Shown piece by piece: positions 15,093 to 22,614 of a stretch of DNA of 64,000 bases. The stretch is from Chelativorans alearensis. Lineage in GTDB: Bacteria; Pseudomonadota; Alphaproteobacteria; Rhizobiales; Rhizobiaceae. Numbering within the stretch: the first letter of the stretch is position 1; every line of letters begins with the position of its first letter. A model generated the notes under the pieces. The model searched no databases. It had not been told where the DNA came from and saw only the letters and a list, made by a program, of their open reading frames with translations. The translations under genes were made by a program, and so were the position numbers. The DNA is taken from assembly GCF_010993735.1 (NCBI RefSeq), contig NZ_WQNI01000002.1, positions 186,001 to 250,000 of the forward strand, given 5' to 3'.

Positions 15093-15734
15093 ATGCGGCT
15101 CGCCGCCGAGGCGCTGAGCGGCGAGCGTGGGGGAGAGGTCATATTCTCCGACACTTCGTTCGCGGTTGCGAGCGGCGAAGCTTTGCTGGTGAAGGGACCG
15201 AATGGAGCCGGCAAAACAACGCTACTGCGCATCCTCGCCGGGCTGTTGCGGCCTGCGGCGGGGCGGCTGGCGCTGACTGGAGGCGGGGAGCAATGGCCGG
15301 ATATCAGGGCCGCCTGCCACTATCTGGGGCACTTCAACGCGATGAAGACCGCGCTGACCGTGGAAGAGAACCTGGTTTTCTGGCAGCGCTTCCTCGGGCA
15401 GGCGCAGACGACGGTATCGGAGGCGCTGGAGACGGTGGGGCTCGAGGATATCGGGTATCTGCCGTTCGGCTATCTCTCCACCGGGCAGCGGCGGCGGGCG
15501 GCGATCGCGCGGCTCTTGGTTTCGCATCGGCCGGTGTGGCTCTTGGATGAGCCGACGGCGGGCCTCGACCGGGCGTCGGAGGGGCGGTTTGCGGAACTGA
15601 TGCGGGGGCATCTTCGGGAAGGGGGGATGATCGTGGCGGCGACGCATTTGCCGCTGGGGCTCGAGGGGGCTAGGGAGTTGGCGATGGGGGCTCGGCGCGA
15701 CGGGCATGATGCCCCTATTCGGAGCACCCCCTGA
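15093..15734 (+). CDS. ccmA: Cytochrome c maturation heme exporter, ATP-binding subunit
   Basis: About 213 residues; ATPase of the CcmABCD machinery that releases holo-CcmE. Walker [10 protein letters not shown], signature [14 protein letters not shown] and Walker [11 protein letters not shown] are all present. Start is uncertain: ATG at 15093 gives the family N-terminus [11 protein letters not shown], but a TTG at 15072 has a better AAGGA site six bases away. Its TGA overlaps the ccmB ATG (TGATG). First gene of a ccmABCDG operon divergent from acnA. Confidence 0.92.
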   Translation: MRLAAEALSGERGGEVIFSDTSFAVASGEALLVKGPNGAGKTTLLRILAGLLRPAAGRLALTGGGEQWPDIRAACHYLGHFNAMKTALTVEENLVFWQRFLGQAQTTVSEALETVGLEDIGYLPFGYLSTGQRRRAAIARLLVSHRPVWLLDEPTAGLDRASEGRFAELMRGHLREGGMIVAATHLPLGLEGARELAMGARRDGHDAPIRSTP

Positions 15735-16396
15735 TGCTCGCCCTCTACGTCCGTGAAGTCAGGCTCGGCATCCGTGCCGGCAGCGGCGCCTTGACGGGCG
15801 TGCTCTTTTTCCTCGCCGTCGTCGCCGTCATCCCCTTCGGCGTTGGGCCGGACCTCAATCTGCTCGCCCGCATCGGCCCGGCGATCCTTTGGATCGGCGC
15901 TTTGCTGGCGAGCCTCCTGGGGCTGGAGCGGCTGTTTCAGGCGGACCGCGAGGACGGTTCGCTCGACCTCATGCTTATCGCCGACGGGCGGCACATGCTG
16001 GCGCTGACCGTGTTCGTCAAATGCCTGGCGCACTGGACGGCGAACGTGTTGCCGCTGGTGGCGGTGGCGCCGCTGCTCGGCCTGTTCATGAACATGCCGC
16101 CGGCGGGCCTTGCCGCGGCGACGCTGACGCTTCTCGTCGGCACGCCGGCCATCACCTTCATCGGCGCCGTGGGGGCGGCGCTGGTGGTGGCGCTGCCGCG
16201 CGGCGGGCTGCTCGTTTCCGTGCTGATCCTGCCGCTCTCGATCCCTGTCCTCATCTTCGGCGTGGCGGCGAGCCGGGGGGCGGTGGCCGAGCCCGATCCG
16301 TTTCTGCCGGCCTTCCTCATCCTCCTCGCGCTGACCCTCTTCTTCGCCGTCATCGGCCCAGCGGCGGCAGCACTGGCCCTACGCAACGCCGACTGA
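15734..16396 (+). CDS. ccmB: Cytochrome c maturation heme exporter, membrane subunit
   Basis: A 220-residue protein with about six transmembrane segments, partner of CcmA. Family wording includes REVRLGIRAGSGALTGVLFFLAVVAVIPFGVGPD at the start and GLERLFQADREDGSLDLM near 60-78. The start overlaps the ccmA stop by one base. Eighty-five bases separate its stop from the chosen ccmC start. Confidence 0.95.
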   Translation: MLALYVREVRLGIRAGSGALTGVLFFLAVVAVIPFGVGPDLNLLARIGPAILWIGALLASLLGLERLFQADREDGSLDLMLIADGRHMLALTVFVKCLAHWTANVLPLVAVAPLLGLFMNMPPAGLAAATLTLLVGTPAITFIGAVGAALVVALPRGGLLVSVLILPLSIPVLIFGVAASRGAVAEPDPFLPAFLILLALTLFFAVIGPAAAALALRNAD

Positions 16397-16481
16397 CGGG
16401 CACGAAAATGTGAGACGCGCGGCCCGCTGCGGCAATGTGGATGAATTGCTAGGGACGGTCTGGCGGTCTATTTACGACAGG

Positions 16482-17261
16482 ATGAGTGAAACGGCCAATC
16501 TGACGGCGCGGCTGACCGCGCTCGCCAACCCGACGCGCTTCCTGGCGCTTGCGGGCAGCCTCTTGCCGTGGCTGGGAGGAGCGGCGGTGCTGGTGCTTGT
16601 CGTTGGCCTCGGCATGGCCTTTGCCGCGCCCGAGGACTACCAGCAGGGTATCACGGTGCGCATCATGTATATCCACGTGCCCTTCGCGTGGCTTGCCATG
16701 TTCTGCTACACGCTGATGGCGGCCTCGGCGCTCGGCACGCTGGTGTGGCGGCATCCGCTGGCCGATGTCGCGCTCAAGGCGGCCGCGCCCATCGGCGCTG
16801 TCTTCACGGCGCTGGCGCTCGTTACCGGCTCCATCTGGGGCAAGCCCATGTGGGGCACGTGGTGGGTGTGGGACGCGCGGCTGACGTCGGTGTTTGTGCT
16901 GTTTCTCATGTATCTTGGCATCATTGCGCTGACGCGGGCTTTGGACGACCAGAGCCGGGCAGCGCGCGCCGCGGCGATCCTCACGCTGGTCGGCTTCATC
17001 AACATCCCGATCATCAAGTTCTCGGTCGATTGGTGGAACACGTTGCACCAGCCGGCCTCCGTGTTCCGGCTCGACGGGCCGACCATCCACCCGAGCCTCT
17101 TGTGGCCGCTCCTGATCTCGGCCGTGGGCTTCACGCTTCTGTTCCTGGCGCTGCATCTCATGGCGATGCGTGCCGAGATTTGGCGGCGCAGGGTGAGCGC
17201 CATGCGGCGCATGTCGGCGCGGGCGGCGGAAGGCAAGCTCGCGGAGGGGCGGGCGTCATGA
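16482..17261 (+). CDS. ccmC: Heme-handling protein of cytochrome c maturation
   Basis: A 259-residue, six-helix membrane protein that delivers heme to CcmE. The tryptophan-rich heme motif WGTWWVWDARLTS lies near residues 124-137, flanked by conserved periplasmic histidines (YIHVPFAW; WWNTLHQ). ATG at 16482 (MSETANLTARLTALANP) matches family N-termini; the frame is open 24 codons upstream without support. The stop overlaps ccmD by four bases. Confidence 0.95.
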   Translation: MSETANLTARLTALANPTRFLALAGSLLPWLGGAAVLVLVVGLGMAFAAPEDYQQGITVRIMYIHVPFAWLAMFCYTLMAASALGTLVWRHPLADVALKAAAPIGAVFTALALVTGSIWGKPMWGTWWVWDARLTSVFVLFLMYLGIIALTRALDDQSRAARAAAILTLVGFINIPIIKFSVDWWNTLHQPASVFRLDGPTIHPSLLWPLLISAVGFTLLFLALHLMAMRAEIWRRRVSAMRRMSARAAEGKLAEGRAS

Positions 17262-17425
17262 TGCATATGGCCTATGTCGTGGCGGCCTACGCCATCTCGG
17301 CTTTCGCGATCGGCGGGCTGGCGGCGTGGATCCTGCTCGATCAGAAAGCGCAGAAGCGAGCGCTCAGGGAACTGGAAGAGCGCGGCGTTCGCCGACGCTC
17401 GGCCAGGACGGAGGCAGCCGGATGA
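17258..17425 (+). CDS. ccmD: Small heme exporter protein CcmD
   Basis: A 55-residue protein with one N-terminal transmembrane helix (about 6-28) and a basic cytoplasmic tail (QKAQKRALRELEERGVRRRS), typical of CcmD, which holds CcmE to the CcmABC complex. ATG at 17258 overlaps the ccmC stop and follows GGAGGGGC at eight bases; ATGs at 17261 and 17267 are alternatives. Its stop overlaps the ccmG start (ATGA). Confidence 0.88.
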   Translation: MMHMAYVVAAYAISAFAIGGLAAWILLDQKAQKRALRELEERGVRRRSARTEAAG

Positions 17426-18012
17426 CGACGGACCAGGAACGCGTGCAGAAGCCGCGCCGGCTCACCCTCTTCTTGCTCCTCTTGCCGCTTGTGGTTTTTC
17501 TGGCGCTGTCGGCGGTGTTCCTGGCGCAGCTCTTCTCCGGCCGCGACACTTCCGTCGTGCCTTCCGCGCTCATCGGCCAGCCGGTGCCGCAGACGGAGCT
17601 GCCGCCGCTCGAGGGCATGGACCTGCCGGGCCTTTCGCCGGCCGATTTCCAGGGCAATGTGACGCTGGTGAACGTGTGGGGCTCCTGGTGCCTGCCGTGC
17701 CGCGACGAGCACCCCTTCCTGATGCAGCTGGGCGAGGACGAGCGCATTCGGCTCGTCGGCCTCAACTACAAGGACAGGGCGGAGAACGCCCGCCGCTTCC
17801 TCGGCGAGCTCGGCAACCCGTTCGATGCCATCGGCGTCGACCAGAGCGGCCGGGCGGCGATCGAGTGGGGTGTCTACGGCGTGCCGGAAACATTCCTTGT
17901 CGGCCCCGATGGGACGATACGCTACAAGCATGTGGGCCCCTTCACGCCGCGCAGTCTCAAGAACGATCTGATGCCCGAAGTGGAGAAGGCGCTGGCCGAG
18001 ACGGCGGGGTGA
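17422..18012 (+). CDS. ccmG: Thiol:disulfide interchange protein CcmG/DsbE
   Basis: A 196-residue thioredoxin-like protein, anchored by one N-terminal helix (roughly 17-37) and facing the periplasm. It reduces apocytochrome c cysteines before heme attachment. The redox site WGSWCLPCRDEHP is at about 87-99, and VYGVPETFLVGPDG carries the cis-proline. ATG at 17422 overlaps ccmD and has GGAGG eight bases upstream. Last gene of the ccm operon; a RIME-like repeat starts 17 bases after its stop. Confidence 0.95.
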   Translation: MTTDQERVQKPRRLTLFLLLLPLVVFLALSAVFLAQLFSGRDTSVVPSALIGQPVPQTELPPLEGMDLPGLSPADFQGNVTLVNVWGSWCLPCRDEHPFLMQLGEDERIRLVGLNYKDRAENARRFLGELGNPFDAIGVDQSGRAAIEWGVYGVPETFLVGPDGTIRYKHVGPFTPRSLKNDLMPEVEKALAETAG

Positions 18013-18029
18013 CAGCCGGGCGGAAGCTT

Positions 18030-18134
18030 TAGACCAGTTCATCGTTTCACGGAATCGATGAACTGGTCTAACTGTTTGTTTTGCCGCAATTCCGGACGGA
18101 AAACCGGTTTCCACTTTTCCTGGAATTGCTCTAG
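18030..18134. repeat. RIME-like intergenic mosaic repeat, copy A
   Basis: Two palindromes in tandem. The first is a perfect 15-bp inverted repeat: TAGACCAGTTCATCG (18030-18044), an 11-base loop, and its complement at 18056-18070. The second has GCAATTCC (18086-18093) and GGAATTGC (18122-18129) as outer arms with a GGAAAACCGGTTTCC core. Nearly the same 105 bases recur at 29190-29294 and, degenerate, at 40571-40668. Size and design fit the RIME class described in Rhizobium; that assignment is inference. Confidence 0.85.
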
Positions 18135-18147
18135 CGGGGAGGGGATC

Positions 18148-19194
18148 GTGACGCTCAGCGGGAAGATCGAAGAGCACTTCCTGAAACAGGCGGACGGCAG
18201 CGAAACGCTAGGCTCTCCCTTCACCGCGCGGCTGTGCCGCCTGCTGTCGGGCCTCCTGGACGAAGGCACCGAGGCGGGCCGCCGCGTCGCCGCCTGGCCG
18301 GGAAAGCCGCGCGACGATGCGGTCGCGCTGCGGCTTGCCGGGGCGCTGCATGCGCTTGTGCTTTCAGGCGCCGATCCGGCGCTTGCCGCCGCCTATCCGC
18401 CCAACCGGGTAACGGACGAGGCGCTGCGCAAGGCGTTGGCGGCGGCAATCGCCCGGCACGATACGCGGCTTGCGCAAGGGCTCGATTCGCCGCCGCAGAC
18501 CAACGAGATCGCCCGGGCGGCGATGCTTCTGCCTGGCTTTCTCGCCATCGGCCGCGAGACGGGCATGCCGCTTGCCATCCGCGAGATCGGGTCGAGCGCC
18601 GGGCTCAACCTTCTCTTCGATCGCTTTCACTATCGCTATGGCGAGGCTTGCTGGGGCGACGAGGCTTCGCCCGTGAAGCTGACGGCGGAGGCACGCGGCA
18701 AGGCGCCTCCATTGGGCGGCTTCCTCGACATCGCCTCGCGAAAGGGCAGCGACGTGGCACCCATCGACGTTACGGATGCCGAGGAGGGATTGCGGCTGAA
18801 GTCTTACGTCTGGCCCGACCAGACGGCGCGGCTCGAGCGGCTGGAAGCGGCGCTCGCGCTGGCGCGGGAGACGCCTTTCAGCATCGAGAAGGCGGACGCC
18901 GCCGATTTCATCGCCGCGGAGCTTGCCGTAAGAGGCGATGACGCGGTCTTCGTGCTATTCCACTCGATCATGTGGCAGTACCTGCCTTACGAGAAGCGCC
19001 GACATATCGAGACCCTGCTCGACGAGGCGGGCAATGCGCCGGGCTCCACCCCGCTCGCCTGGCTGAGAATGGAGCCGGTCTCGGGCGACACCGGCTTTGC
19101 CCGGCTACGGCTTACCCTGTGGCCTTCGGGAGTGACACGTGACCTTGCCCGTTGCGACTTTCACGGACGCTGGATCGAGTGGCTGGGTGGGTGA
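18148..19194 (+). CDS. DUF2332 family protein
   Basis: A 348-residue protein. GTG at 18148 follows GGGGAGGGG; the frame is open upstream only because it reads through the repeat. Family landmarks are NEIARAAMLLPGFLAIGRETG, the REIGSSAGLNLLFDRF box near 143-160, which looks like a glycine-poor SAM-binding-type loop, and VLFHSIMWQYLP near 268-280. Biochemical role unknown; a methyltransferase-like fold is my inference. Convergent with typA, three bases apart. Confidence 0.75.
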   Translation: MTLSGKIEEHFLKQADGSETLGSPFTARLCRLLSGLLDEGTEAGRRVAAWPGKPRDDAVALRLAGALHALVLSGADPALAAAYPPNRVTDEALRKALAAAIARHDTRLAQGLDSPPQTNEIARAAMLLPGFLAIGRETGMPLAIREIGSSAGLNLLFDRFHYRYGEACWGDEASPVKLTAEARGKAPPLGGFLDIASRKGSDVAPIDVTDAEEGLRLKSYVWPDQTARLERLEAALALARETPFSIEKADAADFIAAELAVRGDDAVFVLFHSIMWQYLPYEKRRHIETLLDEAGNAPGSTPLAWLRMEPVSGDTGFARLRLTLWPSGVTRDLARCDFHGRWIEWLGG

Positions 19195-19197
19195 GGC

Positions 19198-21024
19198 TTA
19201 CGCCGCACCTGCCATCTTCTGCTTCTCGAAACGCTTGCGCTCGTGGGGGTCGAGATAGAGCTTGCGCAGGCGGATGGACTTCGGCGTCACCTCCACCAGC
19301 TCGTCCTCCTGGATCCAGGAAAGCGCGCGCTCCAGCGTCATGCGGATGGGCGGGGTGAGTTTCACCGCCTCGTCTTTGCCGGCGGCGCGCACGTTGGAAA
19401 GCTTCTTGCCCTTAAGGACGTTCACTTCCAGGTCGTTGTCTCTCGAGTGGATACCGATGATCATGCCCTGGTAGACCTTCACGCCCGGGTCGATGACCAT
19501 CGGGCCGCGGTCTTCCAGGTTCCAGAGCGCGAAGGCGACCGCCTCGCCCGAATCGTTCGAAATCAGCACGCCGTTGACGCGGCCGCCGATCTCGCCCTTG
19601 TAGGGCTGGTATTCGTGGAACAGGCGGTTCATGACCGCCGTGCCGCGCGTGTCGGTCAGAAGCTCCGACTGGTAGCCGATGAGGCCACGGGTGGGCGCGT
19701 GGAAGACGAGGCGCTGGCGGTCGCCACCCGAGGGGCGGAGCTCCACCATCTCGGCCTTACGCTCCGACATCTTCTGCACGACGATGCCGGCGTGCTCCTC
19801 GTCGACGTCGACGACGACTTCCTCGATAGGCTCCAGAAGCTGGCCGCTGTCGTCCTTCGTCATGACGACGCGCGGGCGCGAGACGGCAAGCTCGAAACCC
19901 TCGCGGCGCATGGTCTCGATGAGGACGGCAAGCTGCAACTCGCCGCGGCCGGAGACGAAGAAGGAGTCCTTGTCGGCCGATTCCTCGATCTTCAGCGCCA
20001 CATTGCCTTCCGCCTCCTTCAGGAGACGGTCACGGATGACGCGGCTCGTCACCTTGTCGCCCTCGGTGCCGGCAAGCGGCGAATCGTTGACGAGGAAGCT
20101 CATCGTCACCGTTGGCGGATCGATGGGCTGGGCCTCCATGGGTTGCGCCACGGAGGGGTCGCAGAAGGTGTCGGCCACGGTGCCCTTGGACAAGCCGGCG
20201 ATGGCGACGATGTCGCCTGCCTGTGCTTCGTCGATGGGCTGGCGCTCGAGGCCACGGAAGGCGAGGATTTTCGAGATGCGGCCCTGTTCGAGGAGGCTGC
20301 CGTCGCCGGCGAGCACCTTGACTGCCTGATTCGGTTTCACCGAGCCGGAGGCGATGCGCCCGGTAATGATGCGGCCGAGAAAGGGGTTGGCTTCCAGAAT
20401 GGTGCCGATCATGCGGAAGGGGCCATCTTCCACCTTCGGCTCCGGAACGTGCTTCAGCACCAGGTCGAACAGCGGCGCGAGCCCCTCGTCCTTCGGGCCC
20501 GCCGGATCATAGTTCATCCAGCCGTCGCGCCCGGAGCCATAGAGGATCGGGAAATCGAGCTGCTCGTCGGTGGCGTCGAGGGCGGCGAAGAGGTCGAAGA
20601 CCTCATTGATCACCTCGTCGGCGCGCGCGTCCGGCCGGTCGATCTTGTTGACGGCGACGATGGGCTTCAACCCCACCTTCAGCGCCTTGCCGACGACGAA
20701 CTTGGTCTGCGGCATCGGCCCTTCGGCTGCGTCCACCAGGAGCACCGCGCCGTCCACCATGTTGAGGATGCGCTCCACCTCGCCGCCGAAGTCGGCGTGG
20801 CCGGGCGTGTCGACGATGTTGATGCGCACGTCCTTCCAGACCACGGAGGTGGCCTTGGCGAGGATGGTGATGCCGCGCTCCTTCTCCAGGTCGTTGGAGT
20901 CCATGGCGCGCTCGTCAACGCGCTGGTTGTCGCGCAGGGAGCCCGACTGCTTCAGGAGCGCGTCGACAAGGGTGGTCTTCCCATGATCGACATGGGCGAT
21001 GATCGCAATATTGCGGAGTTTCAT
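19198..21024 (-). CDS. typA: Ribosome-associated translational GTPase TypA/BipA
   Basis: A 608-residue EF-G-like GTPase that binds the 70S ribosome and acts in stress and cold growth and large-subunit assembly. G1 AHVDHGKTTLVDALL near 10-24, G2/G3 with DTPGHADFGGEVERIL near 72-87, and NKIDRPDA near 126-133 are intact; the FHEYQPYKGEI and C-terminal VRLRKLYLD-like segments are typical of BipA. No terminator is visible between it and the converging gene. Confidence 0.96.
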   Translation of the reverse strand: MKLRNIAIIAHVDHGKTTLVDALLKQSGSLRDNQRVDERAMDSNDLEKERGITILAKATSVVWKDVRINIVDTPGHADFGGEVERILNMVDGAVLLVDAAEGPMPQTKFVVGKALKVGLKPIVAVNKIDRPDARADEVINEVFDLFAALDATDEQLDFPILYGSGRDGWMNYDPAGPKDEGLAPLFDLVLKHVPEPKVEDGPFRMIGTILEANPFLGRIITGRIASGSVKPNQAVKVLAGDGSLLEQGRISKILAFRGLERQPIDEAQAGDIVAIAGLSKGTVADTFCDPSVAQPMEAQPIDPPTVTMSFLVNDSPLAGTEGDKVTSRVIRDRLLKEAEGNVALKIEESADKDSFFVSGRGELQLAVLIETMRREGFELAVSRPRVVMTKDDSGQLLEPIEEVVVDVDEEHAGIVVQKMSERKAEMVELRPSGGDRQRLVFHAPTRGLIGYQSELLTDTRGTAVMNRLFHEYQPYKGEIGGRVNGVLISNDSGEAVAFALWNLEDRGPMVIDPGVKVYQGMIIGIHSRDNDLEVNVLKGKKLSNVRAAGKDEAVKLTPPIRMTLERALSWIQEDELVEVTPKSIRLRKLYLDPHERKRFEKQKMAGAA

Positions 21025-21192
21025 TGGTTCTCTTCGGGGTCGTCGGACGCGGCTTCAGGCGCGGCCGTATCTTCGTTGGCCGCGCTCATACAGGTTTTTT
21101 CGCAATTGCGAAAGGGAGGTGCCGATGGAGTGCCGCTTTAATATAGGTACTCTCGGTCGGCGTATGGAGTGCCACGCCTTGCGAATTATGGC

Positions 21193-21429
21193 CTACCTGA
21201 CGATCCTTTCCGGAGGGTAGGAAGGCGGGGGGACCCCGTATCGACCGCCGTCTCCATCATCGGTGAGCATTCCGTTATCGTAGATCACTTCGTTGCCATC
21301 GTCGAACATGCCTTTAGGGGTGGGGCACTGGTCGTTCATGCAAGCATGACGCTCTCCGCCGGAAATGCATCCAGAAAGTGCAAGACATGCCAGCCCGAAC
21401 AGGGCAGGTGAGATATATTTCTCGATCAA
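21193..21429 (-). CDS. Small predicted lipoprotein
   Basis: A 78-residue protein with signal peptide MIEKYISPALFGLACLALSG and a lipobox cysteine at residue 21. The mature part is short, acidic and holds a Cys pair near 30-35 (HACMNDQCPTP) and a Pro-rich end (PPPSYPPE). I recognise no family. It lies between typA and an MBL-fold gene, with an unusually AT-rich stretch directly upstream. A real small gene is likely from the coherent signal peptide, but expression is unproven. Confidence 0.55.
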   Translation of the reverse strand: MIEKYISPALFGLACLALSGCISGGERHACMNDQCPTPKGMFDDGNEVIYDNGMLTDDGDGGRYGVPPPSYPPERIVR

Positions 21430-21569
21430 ACGATTCTATCCAATAATTATGTTGTATAAATTAATATTAATTCTAGATATACCATATTCTATGCAGAAAA
21501 TGGCAAACATAAGTCATGGCGACGCTTCAAAGCGTTTCGCCACGGTCGATCAGGCAGTATATTCGACCT

Positions 21570-22451
21570 TCAAATGTCGCGTCCAAGCGCGTTTAGTGGA
21601 AATTTGAGATAGCGCCGCCCGTTCCCTTCCGGTTCCGGCAGCCGCCCGCCATTCATATTCACCTGCAGCGCGTGGAGGATGAGCCTCGGCATGGGGAGTG
21701 TCCTGTCACGCGCATGGCGCACACGAACGAATTCCTCCGTCGTTCGGCATCTTGAAATATGGATGTTCTGCGCCTTCTGCTCGGCCACGGTGCTTTCCCA
21801 GCGCGGCTCACGCTCACCGGGCTGATAGTCGTGGCCGGTGAAGAGGCGCGTTTGGTCCGGAAGCGAGAGGATTTCCTGGATCGAGAGCCAAAGCCGCTCG
21901 GCGCTGCCGCCGGGGAAATCCGCGCGCGCCGTGCCGCTATCGGGCATGAAGAGCGTATCGTGCACGAACGCGGCATCACCGATGACATAGGTGATGGAGG
22001 CGAGCGTATGGCCAGGGGAGAAGAGCACCTTCGCCGGGATTTCCCCCACACGGAAGCTCTCCCCTGCCGCGAAAAGCTTGTCCCATTGCGAACCGTCGGT
22101 GGGGAAGTCCGGCCAGTTGTAAATCGCTTTCCAGAGCTTCTGTACTTCGACCACCTTTGCGCCGATGGCTGTGGGCGCGCCGGTCTTTCGTTTCAGATAA
22201 TCCGCCGCGGAGAAATGATCGGCGTGGGGATGGGTGTCGAGAATCCACTCGACGGTGAGGCCCTGCTTATCGATGAATGCCAGAATTCCATCGGCGCTGC
22301 GTGTGGCCGTGGCGCCGGATTTTTCGTCGAAGTCGAGCACCGGATCGATGATCGCGCATCTGCTTGTCACAGGATCGGCCGCGACATATTGCAGGGAAGA
22401 GGTGTACTCCTCGAAAAACGCTGTCACTTCGAGCGCCGAACAATCCTGCAT
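21570..22451 (-). CDS. MBL-fold metallohydrolase, Blh/persulfide-dioxygenase-like
   Basis: A 293-residue metallo-beta-lactamase-fold enzyme. Metal motif THPHADHFSAADYL near 73-86, PGHTLAS near 146-152 and the TGHDY loop near 208 match the ETHE1/Blh group that oxidises glutathione persulfide. A C-terminal segment (EFVRVRHARDRTLPMPRLILHALQVNMNGG) is the usual tail of this group. ATG at 22451 has GGAG seven bases upstream; a GTG at 22466 is the alternative. No BigR-type regulator adjoins it. Substrate is inferred, not shown. Confidence 0.8.
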   Translation of the reverse strand: MQDCSALEVTAFFEEYTSSLQYVAADPVTSRCAIIDPVLDFDEKSGATATRSADGILAFIDKQGLTVEWILDTHPHADHFSAADYLKRKTGAPTAIGAKVVEVQKLWKAIYNWPDFPTDGSQWDKLFAAGESFRVGEIPAKVLFSPGHTLASITYVIGDAAFVHDTLFMPDSGTARADFPGGSAERLWLSIQEILSLPDQTRLFTGHDYQPGEREPRWESTVAEQKAQNIHISRCRTTEEFVRVRHARDRTLPMPRLILHALQVNMNGGRLPEPEGNGRRYLKFPLNALGRDI

Positions 22452-22614
22452 CGCTATCTCCGTCACGCCGTGTCTTGTGGCAACGGCGTGTAGTTAGCGA
22501 GGAAACCGCCAAGATGCAATTTCCATAAATGCATTAGGAATGAGACGATTTTTCTAAGCTACAAGGATGTGGCGATCGGTTTCTTCCATCCTTTGCGGAG
22601 ACCCGCATGACGGC

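Noticed and set aside
18058-18147. N-terminal extension of the DUF2332 gene starting in the repeat
   Set aside because: The 30 codons are encoded by the mosaic repeat, and the same peptide appears before the TPM gene at 29218; the GTG at 18148 has a proper ribosome site.
19243-21141. 632-codon open frame antisense to typA
   Set aside because: typA is unmistakable; the antisense product has no recognisable domain.
22452-22614. BigR-type operator upstream of the MBL-fold gene
   Set aside because: The gap is AT-rich with an AATGCATT core, but the flanks do not form a convincing palindrome and no BigR gene adjoins.
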